A DNA stretch of 12,737 nt from Nitrospiraceae bacterium. Lineage in GTDB: Bacteria > Nitrospirota > Nitrospiria > Nitrospirales > Nitrospiraceae. The DNA is taken from the NCBI GenBank assembly GCA_011391455.1, contig JAABQN010000038.1, positions 1 to 12,737 on the forward strand. Reading direction: 5' to 3'. The position numbers and the translations under genes were made by a program. Below, one piece after another: positions 6,033 to 12,502 of the stretch. How positions within the stretch are numbered: position 1 is the stretch's first letter; every line of letters starts with the position of its first letter. The notes beneath the pieces are model-generated. The model was not told the DNA's origin, searched no databases, and saw only the letters and a program-made list of their open reading frames with translations.

Positions 6033-6119
6033 GTGGACATACAAGGTCATCAAGCGTACGAGCCTGGGTGTTCCAAGATATACACGATATAAACGCCTGT
6101 TCACGGTGATCCTTCCTTC

Positions 6120-7580
6120 ATGCGAAAAGCTAAAATTGTGTGCACGATCGGTCCGGCCAGCGCCGAACCATCCATACTCGAACGGCTGATTCACAGCGGG
6201 ATGGACGTGGCTCGTCTAAACTTCTCTCATGGCACGCACGACTCGCACCGTACGGCAATCGCCTCGATCCGCGCTGCTGCGGAGCGCCTGCAGCGCCCGG
6301 TTGCAATCATTCAAGATTTACAGGGGCCGCGAATCAGGGTCGGCGATCTCGATGGAATAGGAGTCGAGGTGACGGCAGGACAGCGGATCAGGCTCATCGG
6401 GGGCATGCTCCGGTCTGGCGGCCAGATCGGCAGACAGACCACGGCCCCTTCGAAGCTCCTGGAGATCCCGGTGGCCTATCCGCAGCTGGCTCAAGACGTG
6501 CGGCCAGGAGCCAGAGTCTTGATCGACGACGGGCTGATTGAACTGCTCGTGACTGTCGTGAGCGATGGGGCGGTCGAGTGCAGAGTCAAGACCGGCGGGC
6601 GGATCATGTCTCATAAGGGAATCAATCTGCCCGGCACCACGATCAGTGCGTCACCGCTCACGGAAAAGGATCGAAAGGATATTCGTTTCGGCGTCGCAGA
6701 AGGGGTGGATTATATGGCACTCTCGTTTGTGCGTGGGCCTGAAGACGTGCAAGCGGCTCGGCGTCTGGTGGCGGAGTGCGGGGGAGACCAGCCGATTATC
6801 GCGAAGATCGAACGGGCTGAAGCCATCGCTGCGTTAGACTCGTTGTTGGAGGAAGCAGACGGAGTCATGATTGCACGGGGAGATCTTGGAGTGGAGATGG
6901 GGCCGGAAGTCGTGCCGATTCTCCAGAAGCGGATCATTGCGAAGGCGAATCAGCATCGCCGGCTGGTTATTACGGCGACGCAAATGCTCGAGTCGATGAC
7001 CCAGCATCCGAGCCCGACGAGGGCGGAAGCTTCCGATGTCGCCAATGCGATTTTCGACGGCACCGATGCAGTCATGCTCTCAGCGGAAACCGCCCGCGGA
7101 CAATATCCGGTTGAATCGGTGCAGGTGATGGATCGTATCGTTCGTGTGGCAGAGGGTGAGGTTGTGCTTCTGAACAGGGCGCCGGTCGAACGTTCAGACG
7201 GTCGTGGGCAGGGCTCGATTTCTGAGGCGATGTGCGAGGCTGCTGCATCGGCTGCGGCCACGACGCAGGCGGCGGCGATTGCCACGTTCAGCGAGTCCGG
7301 TGCGACCGCCAGGTTGCTCTCAAAACAGCGGCCGGTGGCCCCCATTGTCGCCTTCACCCCGCACGATCTCGTGCGGCGGAGAATGGCGCTCTACTGGGGC
7401 GTGCTTCCGCGGCTGATGGCCAGAATTCAGGATCCAGACGATCGCGTTCATGCGGTCGAGCATCGACTGGTGGAAGAAACATTGGCCGGATCGAACGACT
7501 GCGTCGTGTTTTTGTCCGGGACCGTGGCAGGACAGTTAGGCGGCACGAATGCCATGAAACTTCACCGGATTGCGTCATGA
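6120..7580 (+). CDS. pyk: pyruvate kinase
   Basis: This enzyme transfers phosphate from phosphoenolpyruvate to ADP at the end of glycolysis. The 486 residues contain the full family pattern: KIVCTIGPAS (5-14), LNFSHG (33-38), QDLQGPRIR (65-73), IIAKIERAEA (226-235) with catalytic Lys229 and Mg ligand Glu231, ARGDLGVE (252-259) with Asp255, and TATQMLESM (285-293). Where the common K+-dependent enzymes have TKGPEIRT, this one reads LQGPRIRV, the pattern of K+-independent enzymes except for Arg instead of Lys. The C-terminal domain (about 350-486) is present. The ATG at 6120 has only a weak ribosome binding site (GGTGAT). It is the first gene of a five-gene operon; its stop overlaps the next start (ATGA, 7577-7580). 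Confidence 0.97.
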   Translation: MRKAKIVCTIGPASAEPSILERLIHSGMDVARLNFSHGTHDSHRTAIASIRAAAERLQRPVAIIQDLQGPRIRVGDLDGIGVEVTAGQRIRLIGGMLRSGGQIGRQTTAPSKLLEIPVAYPQLAQDVRPGARVLIDDGLIELLVTVVSDGAVECRVKTGGRIMSHKGINLPGTTISASPLTEKDRKDIRFGVAEGVDYMALSFVRGPEDVQAARRLVAECGGDQPIIAKIERAEAIAALDSLLEEADGVMIARGDLGVEMGPEVVPILQKRIIAKANQHRRLVITATQMLESMTQHPSPTRAEASDVANAIFDGTDAVMLSAETARGQYPVESVQVMDRIVRVAEGEVVLLNRAPVERSDGRGQGSISEAMCEAAASAAATTQAAAIATFSESGATARLLSKQRPVAPIVAFTPHDLVRRRMALYWGVLPRLMARIQDPDDRVHAVEHRLVEETLAGSNDCVVFLSGTVAGQLGGTNAMKLHRIAS

Positions 7581-8134
7581 GCAGCCGCATGTCAACCCGT
7601 CTGGCCGCTTTCGTCATCTTGATAGGCTGGCTGTTTGTCTGGAATATCGCGTCGGCGCAGACCGGATCGCTCAAGCATTCACCGGCTGATGTGGTGAAAC
7701 GATATCTGGCGCTCGATTCTAAGGGGGCCAGGCTTGATGCCATGTCGCTCGAAACGGTCGCGTCTTATACGGGCTGGAGTGAGGAACCGGCGTGGGGGCA
7801 TGTCGTCGTAACGCGAGGCTTTGTGGTGGCAGAGCAGTATCGCCAATGGGAAGTGATCGATAGCCTGGAAGTCGTGATTCCGGTTACCTTTCAGGTCATC
7901 GGCTCGGTGTATTTTGAAACCGCCGGTTTCGTCCAAGGGACTGAGACGGAAGAGGTTCGGTTTCGCGTGAAAGCCATCAAGAATCGATGGAGGATCGTTG
8001 AGCCGATGCTTCCTCCTCACGTGGGGCAGAAGCGGATGGTGAATTTCGTGCGCGAAGCCTGGGTGAAGGAAACCGACCCGACGAAGCGAGACCGTCTCGG
8101 ATCGTTGCAGGGTGAGTTACGAGAGGCGAAATAA
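7577..8134 (+). CDS. secreted hypothetical protein, possibly NTF2-like
   Basis: This is a 185-residue protein with a clear signal peptide: basic MSSRMSTR, hydrophobic AAFVILIGWLFVW, and a likely cut after ASA, before QTGS. The mature part starts with SPADVVKRYLALDSKGARLD and has beta-rich segments (VIPVTFQVIGSVYFE; EEVRFRVKAIKNRWRIVEP). This helix-then-curved-sheet layout recalls NTF2-like small proteins, but I see no catalytic motif and offer this only as a resemblance. The start is set by the ATGA overlap with pyk; the frame is open far upstream inside pyk, but that part is shadow. The stop TAATG shares one base with the start of the next gene. Location should be periplasm or outer surface. 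Confidence 0.8.
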   Translation: MSSRMSTRLAAFVILIGWLFVWNIASAQTGSLKHSPADVVKRYLALDSKGARLDAMSLETVASYTGWSEEPAWGHVVVTRGFVVAEQYRQWEVIDSLEVVIPVTFQVIGSVYFETAGFVQGTETEEVRFRVKAIKNRWRIVEPMLPPHVGQKRMVNFVREAWVKETDPTKRDRLGSLQGELREAK

Positions 8135-8784
8135 TGATGGGAAAGACCTCGGTCGAACTGCTGATCTTCGATTTGGATGGGACGCTTATCGAGTCCAAAT
8201 GGGACATTGCCGCGTCGGTGAATTTCACATTGGCTGAGCTGGGACTGCCGCAGCGTCCAGTTGAGGAAATCTTTGGATTTGTGGGAGATGGAGTGAAGCA
8301 ATTATTGCGCTTGTCGGTTGGCGAGAGCAGCCGGGTCACCTTCGACGAGGCCTTGCGGGTGTTCAGAGGCCAGTATCTGGCCCATTGCCTCGACCGCACG
8401 ACATTCTATCCCGGCATTGGAGAGATGCTGACGCATTTCGCAGGCAAGCGGAAGGCGGTGGCCACCAATAAGTCGATCGAGTACACCAACGTGATTCTCC
8501 AGGGACTGGGGGGACATCATTTTCAGTACGTCGTCGGAGGCGATCGCGGGTTTGGGTTGAAACCGGAGCCGGGCATGCTGTTGCATGTGATGGAGCAATT
8601 GCATGTATCAAAAGAACAGACCGTGCTCGTCGGGGACAGCACCAACGACATCAACGGCGGGCATAATGCCGGCATTCGTGTTTGCGCAGTCGGGTACGGT
8701 ATGGGGAATCGGGAGAAAATGGCGGCCTGCAAGCCGGACTGGTTTATCGAACGGCCTGAACAACTCATGGAGCTATTTATATGA
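8134..8784 (+). CDS. gph: HAD hydrolase, phosphoglycolate phosphatase type
   Basis: This 216-residue protein belongs to the haloacid dehalogenase superfamily. Motif I is FDLDGTLIES, with nucleophile Asp13 and acid/base Asp15. Motif II is VATNK with Thr111, motif III is Lys143 in GLKPEP, and motif IV is VGDSTNDI with Asp168 and Asp172. The cap between motifs I and II is helical and of the size seen in Gph/PGP enzymes, which remove 2-phosphoglycolate. Other small phosphate monoesters are possible substrates, since these motifs do not fix specificity. AGAGG lies seven bases before the ATG at 8134; a second ATG follows at once at 8137. The start shares a base with the previous stop. The end overlaps an ATG at 8781 that I do not use as the next start. 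Confidence 0.88.
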   Translation: MMGKTSVELLIFDLDGTLIESKWDIAASVNFTLAELGLPQRPVEEIFGFVGDGVKQLLRLSVGESSRVTFDEALRVFRGQYLAHCLDRTTFYPGIGEMLTHFAGKRKAVATNKSIEYTNVILQGLGGHHFQYVVGGDRGFGLKPEPGMLLHVMEQLHVSKEQTVLVGDSTNDINGGHNAGIRVCAVGYGMGNREKMAACKPDWFIERPEQLMELFI

Positions 8785-8831
8785 CGACTCAAGCGACGTG
8801 CGTGAAACGACGTCAGCCACGGAGGACCGCT

Positions 8832-10451
8832 ATGAGCTATTGGGGTTTCTTTCTCGACAAAAGGTATTCTACCCTCGCCACGCTTCACGCTTCACGCTTC
8901 ACGATATGCCTCCTCCTGCTCGTCTCTAGTCTCGGCCTCGATCTGCCGCTTGCCGCCTCGTCCGGGCTGGCGGATCGTGTGGTGGAACAAAAACTGGCAA
9001 ACGGGTTGACCGTGCTCATGGTTGAGCGGCATCAGACGCCGGTGGTTTCCCTCAACATGACCTTCAAGGTCGGGGGAGTCAACGAGCAGGTGGGGCAAAC
9101 CGGCCTGGCGCATCTCTACGAACATATGGCGTTCAAGGGGACGAGGACGGTCGGGACGAAGGATTACGAAAAAGAACGTCCCATTCTCGAAGAATGGTAT
9201 CGAGTGGGCACTGAACTGGAGCAGCGGCAACGAGACCTCGCACGGAAGAGTCCGGAGAGGCCGGCCAGTTCCGAGGATCGGGCCGCTGTCGAGGAACTGC
9301 AGAAACGATTTACGGAACTGCAAGAAAAGGCAGGACAGTTCGTGGCGGGCAATGAGATGGCTCTCCTCTATCAACGCCATGGGGGGGTCGGGCTCAATGC
9401 CGCGACCGGCAAGGATCTGACCCGCTATATGATCAGCCTTCCGGCGAATCGTCTGCCGCTGTGGGCTGCGCTCGAAGCCGATCGCATGGCGCATCCGGTC
9501 CTCCGCGAATTCTACAAAGAGCGCGGAGTAGTCATGGAGGAGCGGCGGATGCGGAATGACGACAGCCCCAATGGACTGTTGTATGAAACCTTCACCTCGG
9601 CAGCCTTCCGCGCCCATCAATATGGTATTCCGACGATCGGCTGGGAGTCGGACATCCTCTCGCTCACGCCGGCCGACACCGAAGCCTTCTTCAAGGCCCA
9701 TTACGGTCCAGGCAATGCGACGATTGCGATTGTGGGAGATATTCATCCGAAGGACGTCATGGCCTTGATCGAGCAGACGTTCGGCCAGATACCGGCTTCG
9801 CTTCCACAGTCGCAGCCTGTCACCGTCGAACCGCCTCAACGGGGAGAACGCCGAGTCGAGGTGGAATTCGATGCCGAACCGTCTCTAGTTATCGGGTTTC
9901 ATAAACCGGCGTTGGGCCATTCCGACGACTATGTCTTCGATGTGATCGATGCGGTATTGAGTGATGGAGTCACTTCCAGGCTCTATACGAGTCTGGTCCG
10001 CGAGAAACGGATTGCCGCTTCGGTGAGCTCCGATTCGAACTTTCCAGGGGTCCGTGCTCCGAACCTGTTCGTGCTCAGCGCCACACCGCTTGCGCCCCAT
10101 ACGACGGCTGAAGTCGAGGCGGCTATCTATGCCGAACTCGAACGGCTCAAGATGGAGCCGGTCTCCGCCAAAGAGCTGGAAAAAGTGCTGAATAACCTGG
10201 ATGCCGATTTAGTGCGGGCGCTCCGATCGAATGGGGGCCTGGCTTCTCAATTGGCGCTTTTTCAGACGGTAGCGGGGGATTGGCGCTACGCGTTAAAGGC
10301 TCGGGACAAAATCGCAGTGGTAACGACGGCGGATATCCAGCGTGTGGCGACAGAGTACTTCACGAAATCGAACCGAACAGTGGCCACGCTGGTGAAGAAG
10401 ACCGGCGAGAAAAAAGTTGCGACGGTGTCGCAACGTGAGGTGGCGCGATGA
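8832..10451 (+). CDS. M16 family zinc metallopeptidase, catalytic subunit
   Basis: This is a 539-residue protein of the insulinase/pitrilysin family. After a signal segment (FTICLLLLVSSLGLDLPLAA) comes the inverted zinc motif HLYEH (His94, Glu97, His98). The matching downstream pair is ERGVVMEE, with Glu230 and zinc ligand Glu237 seven residues apart as in pitrilysin. About 139 residues separate the two motifs instead of the usual 76, because a helical, probably coiled-coil insertion (about 115-175) intervenes. The second M16 domain begins near 340; its VREKRIAASV lacks the Tyr of the usual RGLAYSV motif. The start at 8832 is chosen because GGAGG (8821-8825) lies six bases upstream. An ATG at 8781 in the same frame overlaps the gph stop but has no such site. 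The stop overlaps the next gene (ATGA, 10448-10451). Confidence 0.93.
   Translation: MSYWGFFLDKRYSTLATLHASRFTICLLLLVSSLGLDLPLAASSGLADRVVEQKLANGLTVLMVERHQTPVVSLNMTFKVGGVNEQVGQTGLAHLYEHMAFKGTRTVGTKDYEKERPILEEWYRVGTELEQRQRDLARKSPERPASSEDRAAVEELQKRFTELQEKAGQFVAGNEMALLYQRHGGVGLNAATGKDLTRYMISLPANRLPLWAALEADRMAHPVLREFYKERGVVMEERRMRNDDSPNGLLYETFTSAAFRAHQYGIPTIGWESDILSLTPADTEAFFKAHYGPGNATIAIVGDIHPKDVMALIEQTFGQIPASLPQSQPVTVEPPQRGERRVEVEFDAEPSLVIGFHKPALGHSDDYVFDVIDAVLSDGVTSRLYTSLVREKRIAASVSSDSNFPGVRAPNLFVLSATPLAPHTTAEVEAAIYAELERLKMEPVSAKELEKVLNNLDADLVRALRSNGGLASQLALFQTVAGDWRYALKARDKIAVVTTADIQRVATEYFTKSNRTVATLVKKTGEKKVATVSQREVAR
8881..8903 (+). repeat. CGCTTCA heptamer array inside the M16 gene
   Basis: There are three exact tandem copies of CGCTTCA (8881-8901) followed by CG. 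The array lies in codons just before the hydrophobic core of the signal sequence. Seven is not a multiple of three, so gain or loss of one unit would shift the reading frame. Confidence 0.9.
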
Positions 10452-11932
10452 GGAACGTGAGGAAGCGCGTAAGGGGTGAGGGGTTAGGGGTAAGGCGTAG
10501 CGCAACGGTCGTCTGTTTGTTGATCGTCTCGATTCTGCTCCCGGCGCTCAGCGCTTGTGCAGCCAAGATGGCGCTGGGCGATCCCAGGCAGATGACGTTC
10601 AAGACGGTCGAGTTCATCCCGCCGGATGCGGATCGAGTGGTGCTCAAAAACGGGATGGTCGTCTATCTCTTGGAAGACCATGAACTGCCCCTGGTCAGTA
10701 TGACGGCGACAATACGAACAGGCAGCTGGCTCGATCCGGCGGAGAAAATAGGCCTGGCTTCATTGACCGGTTCTATCATGCGGTCAGGTGGAGGTGGCGG
10801 CCTCTCGGCTGAACGAGTGGATGAAGATCTCGAACAGTTCGCCGGGTCTGTCGGTATCTCGATTGGGCGGCAATCCGGTTCCGCATCGCTCGATGTGCTC
10901 AGCAAGGACTTGAAGCGGGGGCTTCAGATTTTCGCAGGCCTCATTCGGACACCGGCTTTTGAGCCGGCACGGGTTGAACTGGCCAAGTTGCAGACCATCG
11001 AAGGCATTCGCCGCAGGCAAGATAACCCAGGCTCGATCGCCGGACGCGAGTTTGTGAAACTCTTGTACGGAGCCGATCATCCGTCGGCACGGGAGAGCAG
11101 CATCCAGTCCATCACTCGCATCACCAGAGATGATCTGGTGGCCTTTCACCGGAAGACCATCCATCCGAACGGCATGATGCTGGGAGTGACGGGCGACTTC
11201 GACAAGTCCGCAATACTGGCCCTGCTGCGCGAGGTATTCGGCGATTGGGAAAAGGGCGAAGTGCCGGTGCTGACGATTGCCGATGTACCGCAGAGCCAGA
11301 CGCCGAAGCCCGTTGTACGGTTCGTGAACAAGGATACTTCGCAGACGCATCTTCGCATCGGTCACCTGTCGATCAAAGAGCAGGATCCGGACTATGTGTC
11401 GTTGGCGATCGCGAACGACATTCTGGGAGGCAGTTCCTTTCGCAGCCGTCTCTTCAACGACGTGCGGACCAAGCGGGGGTTGGCGTACTCGGTCGGCAGC
11501 CGCTTGAACTCCGGGGTGCACGATCAGGGCATCTGGCTGATGCGCGCAGAGACGAAGTTGCCGTCGACGCAAGAGGTCACCGCCAGGTTTGTCGCGAACA
11601 TGGAACGGATGAGGACTGAGTTGGTGACGGACAGCGAGCTGGCAGAAGCGAAAGAGGCCTATGTAAATTCGTTTGTGTTTTCCTTCGCCAGTTCGTCCGC
11701 AATCGTGGGGCGGTTGATGGAATTGGAATACGATGGGCTTCCCAAGGACTTTCTCCAGCAATTGCGTGCCCGCGTGGTTGCATTGACGAAAGAGGAGATT
11801 CTGGCGGCGTCGAAGAAGCATTTCAACCCCGAGCGACTGACCATCGTTGCTGTCGGGTCCGGCGAGGCCCTGCCGAAGTTGCTGTCGGGATTCGGGGATG
11901 TGAAGGAAATTAAGTTAGTTCCGGAGGGGTAA
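10448..11932 (+). CDS. M16 family protein without zinc site, predicted lipoprotein
   Basis: This is a 494-residue M16 partner protein. The N-terminus is basic (MRNVRKRVRG), then hydrophobic (TVVCLLIVSILLPA), then a lipobox LSAC with Cys37, so it is probably a lipoprotein. At the place of HxxEH it reads SLTGS (105-109, in GLASLTGSIMRSGG), so all metal ligands are lost. It keeps RTKRGLAYSV (340-349), the Arg/Tyr motif of the second domain, which the preceding peptidase lacks. This division of labour is the known pattern of heterodimeric M16B enzymes such as mitochondrial processing peptidase and bacterial paired M16 proteins. GAGGT upstream and a four-base overlap with the previous stop support the start at 10448. 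Substrate is unknown; action at the envelope is inferred from the signals. Confidence 0.93.
   Translation: MRNVRKRVRGEGLGVRRSATVVCLLIVSILLPALSACAAKMALGDPRQMTFKTVEFIPPDADRVVLKNGMVVYLLEDHELPLVSMTATIRTGSWLDPAEKIGLASLTGSIMRSGGGGGLSAERVDEDLEQFAGSVGISIGRQSGSASLDVLSKDLKRGLQIFAGLIRTPAFEPARVELAKLQTIEGIRRRQDNPGSIAGREFVKLLYGADHPSARESSIQSITRITRDDLVAFHRKTIHPNGMMLGVTGDFDKSAILALLREVFGDWEKGEVPVLTIADVPQSQTPKPVVRFVNKDTSQTHLRIGHLSIKEQDPDYVSLAIANDILGGSSFRSRLFNDVRTKRGLAYSVGSRLNSGVHDQGIWLMRAETKLPSTQEVTARFVANMERMRTELVTDSELAEAKEAYVNSFVFSFASSSAIVGRLMELEYDGLPKDFLQQLRARVVALTKEEILAASKKHFNPERLTIVAVGSGEALPKLLSGFGDVKEIKLVPEG
10473..10495 (+). repeat. GGGGTNA heptamer array near the start of the second M16 gene
   Basis: GGGGTGA, GGGGTTA and GGGGTAA are followed by GG. 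The array encodes part of the basic n-region of the lipoprotein signal. The G-runs, each separated by three bases, could form a two-layer G-quadruplex in DNA or mRNA. The period of seven again means unit loss would shift frame. Confidence 0.85.
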
Positions 11933-11940
11933 GAGGGGAG

Positions 11941-12040
11941 CGGCCGGGTGGCCCGCTGATCTCCTGTGCTCGCGCAACGCGCGGCCTAAGAAGGCCCTCG
12001 TTGGACGCGCGCAGTGGGAGATCAACGGGCCACCCGTCCG
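11941..12040. repeat. 100-bp near-palindromic element, possible operon terminator
   Basis: The outer arms, 11941-11964 and 12017-12040, match as inverted repeats at 22 of 24 positions (core GGGTGGCCCG versus CGGGCCACCC). The centre holds a small hairpin, GGCC-TAAGAA-GGCC (11983-11996), and the sequence between is also partly complementary. It starts eight bases after the stop of the second M16 gene and could end the operon transcript, although no T-run follows. It appears to be another dispersed element type; that it recurs elsewhere is from memory. Confidence 0.8.
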
Positions 12041-12164
12041 AGGAAGTGAACCCTTCCGGAGCTTTGGTGGGGAGGAGAGGTGGGCAGATGGTTCAATCGA
12101 GATCGGTGCTCACACAGTCCGCATTTAAGAATGTGCTCGCTGGAAGTCTAGAAAGGAGGCCGCC

Positions 12165-12458
12165 ATGGTGACGTATCTGATGCTCCTCAACTGGACGGAT
12201 CAGGGAATCAAGAATGTGAAGGATTCGCCGAAGCGGCTGGATGGGGTGAAGAAGCTCGCGAAGAACCTGGGCGGCGAGGTCAAGGCGTTCTACATGACGT
12301 TGGGGGCGTATGATCTTGTTCTCATCGTTGATATGCCGAACAACGATAAGTTGGCGAGTTTCGGTCTCAAGTTGGGATCGCTCGGCAATGTGCGGTCCAC
12401 GCCCCTCAGAGCCTACCCCGAAGATGACTATCGCCGCATCATTGGCGGCCTGAGTTAA
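12165..12458 (+). CDS. GYD domain protein
   Basis: This 97-residue protein matches the GYD family (Pfam name taken from its conserved Gly-Tyr-Asp). It begins VTYLMLLNWTDQGIKNVKDS, then has a Lys-rich helix (RLDGVKKLAKNLGGEVKAFY), the signature LGAYDLVLIVDMPNNDK (GAYD in place of GYD), and SLGNVRSTPLRAYPEDDY at the end. It is a small dimeric ferredoxin-like fold of the kind seen in stress-responsive alpha/beta-barrel proteins; no enzymatic role is established. A very strong ribosome binding site, AAAGGAGG (12152-12159), lies five bases before the ATG, suggesting high expression. It stands apart from the upstream operon, from which the 100-bp palindrome separates it. No promoter is convincingly visible. 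Confidence 0.9.
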   Translation: MVTYLMLLNWTDQGIKNVKDSPKRLDGVKKLAKNLGGEVKAFYMTLGAYDLVLIVDMPNNDKLASFGLKLGSLGNVRSTPLRAYPEDDYRRIIGGLS

Positions 12459-12466
12459 GATGCCAC

Positions 12467-12496
12467 GCTGATGGCTGAAAGCTGACCGCTGAAGGC
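12467..12496 (+). repeat. GCTGANN heptamer array
   Basis: GCTGATG, GCTGAAA, GCTGACC and GCTGAAG run in tandem (12467-12494), followed by GCTT sharing the register. The last unit ends in GAAGG, which sits about seven bases before the ATG at 12503 and could be its ribosome binding site, so the repeat forms the leader of the next gene. Confidence 0.75.
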
Positions 12497-12502
12497 TTAT
12501 TT

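Noticed and set aside
7232..7576. upstream extension of the secreted protein gene inside pyk
   Set aside because: The extension overlaps the pyruvate kinase C-terminal domain. The signal peptide begins at the ATG at 7577, which overlaps the pyk stop.
8781..8831. ATG at 8781 as the start of the first M16 gene
   Set aside because: It overlaps the gph stop as ATGA, which is tempting, but the GGAGG six bases before the ATG at 8832 and the normal signal sequence there favour the later start. Coupled use of both cannot be excluded.
8892..9839. 315-codon open frame on the minus strand
   Set aside because: It is antisense to the zinc-binding M16 gene, whose HLYEH and ERGVVMEE motifs show the plus strand is the coding one.
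10784..11821. 345-codon open frame on the minus strand
   Set aside because: It lies wholly antisense to the second M16 gene, is His/Arg-rich without any family pattern, and has no ribosome binding site. It is a shadow typical of GC-rich genes.
11941..12040. a structured RNA or riboswitch
   Set aside because: The symmetry is that of a palindromic DNA element after a stop codon. No known riboswitch core was recognised, and the next gene is over 120 bases away with its own strong ribosome binding site.
12467..12496. CRISPR-like repeats
   Set aside because: The units are seven bases with no spacers; it is a simple tandem array.
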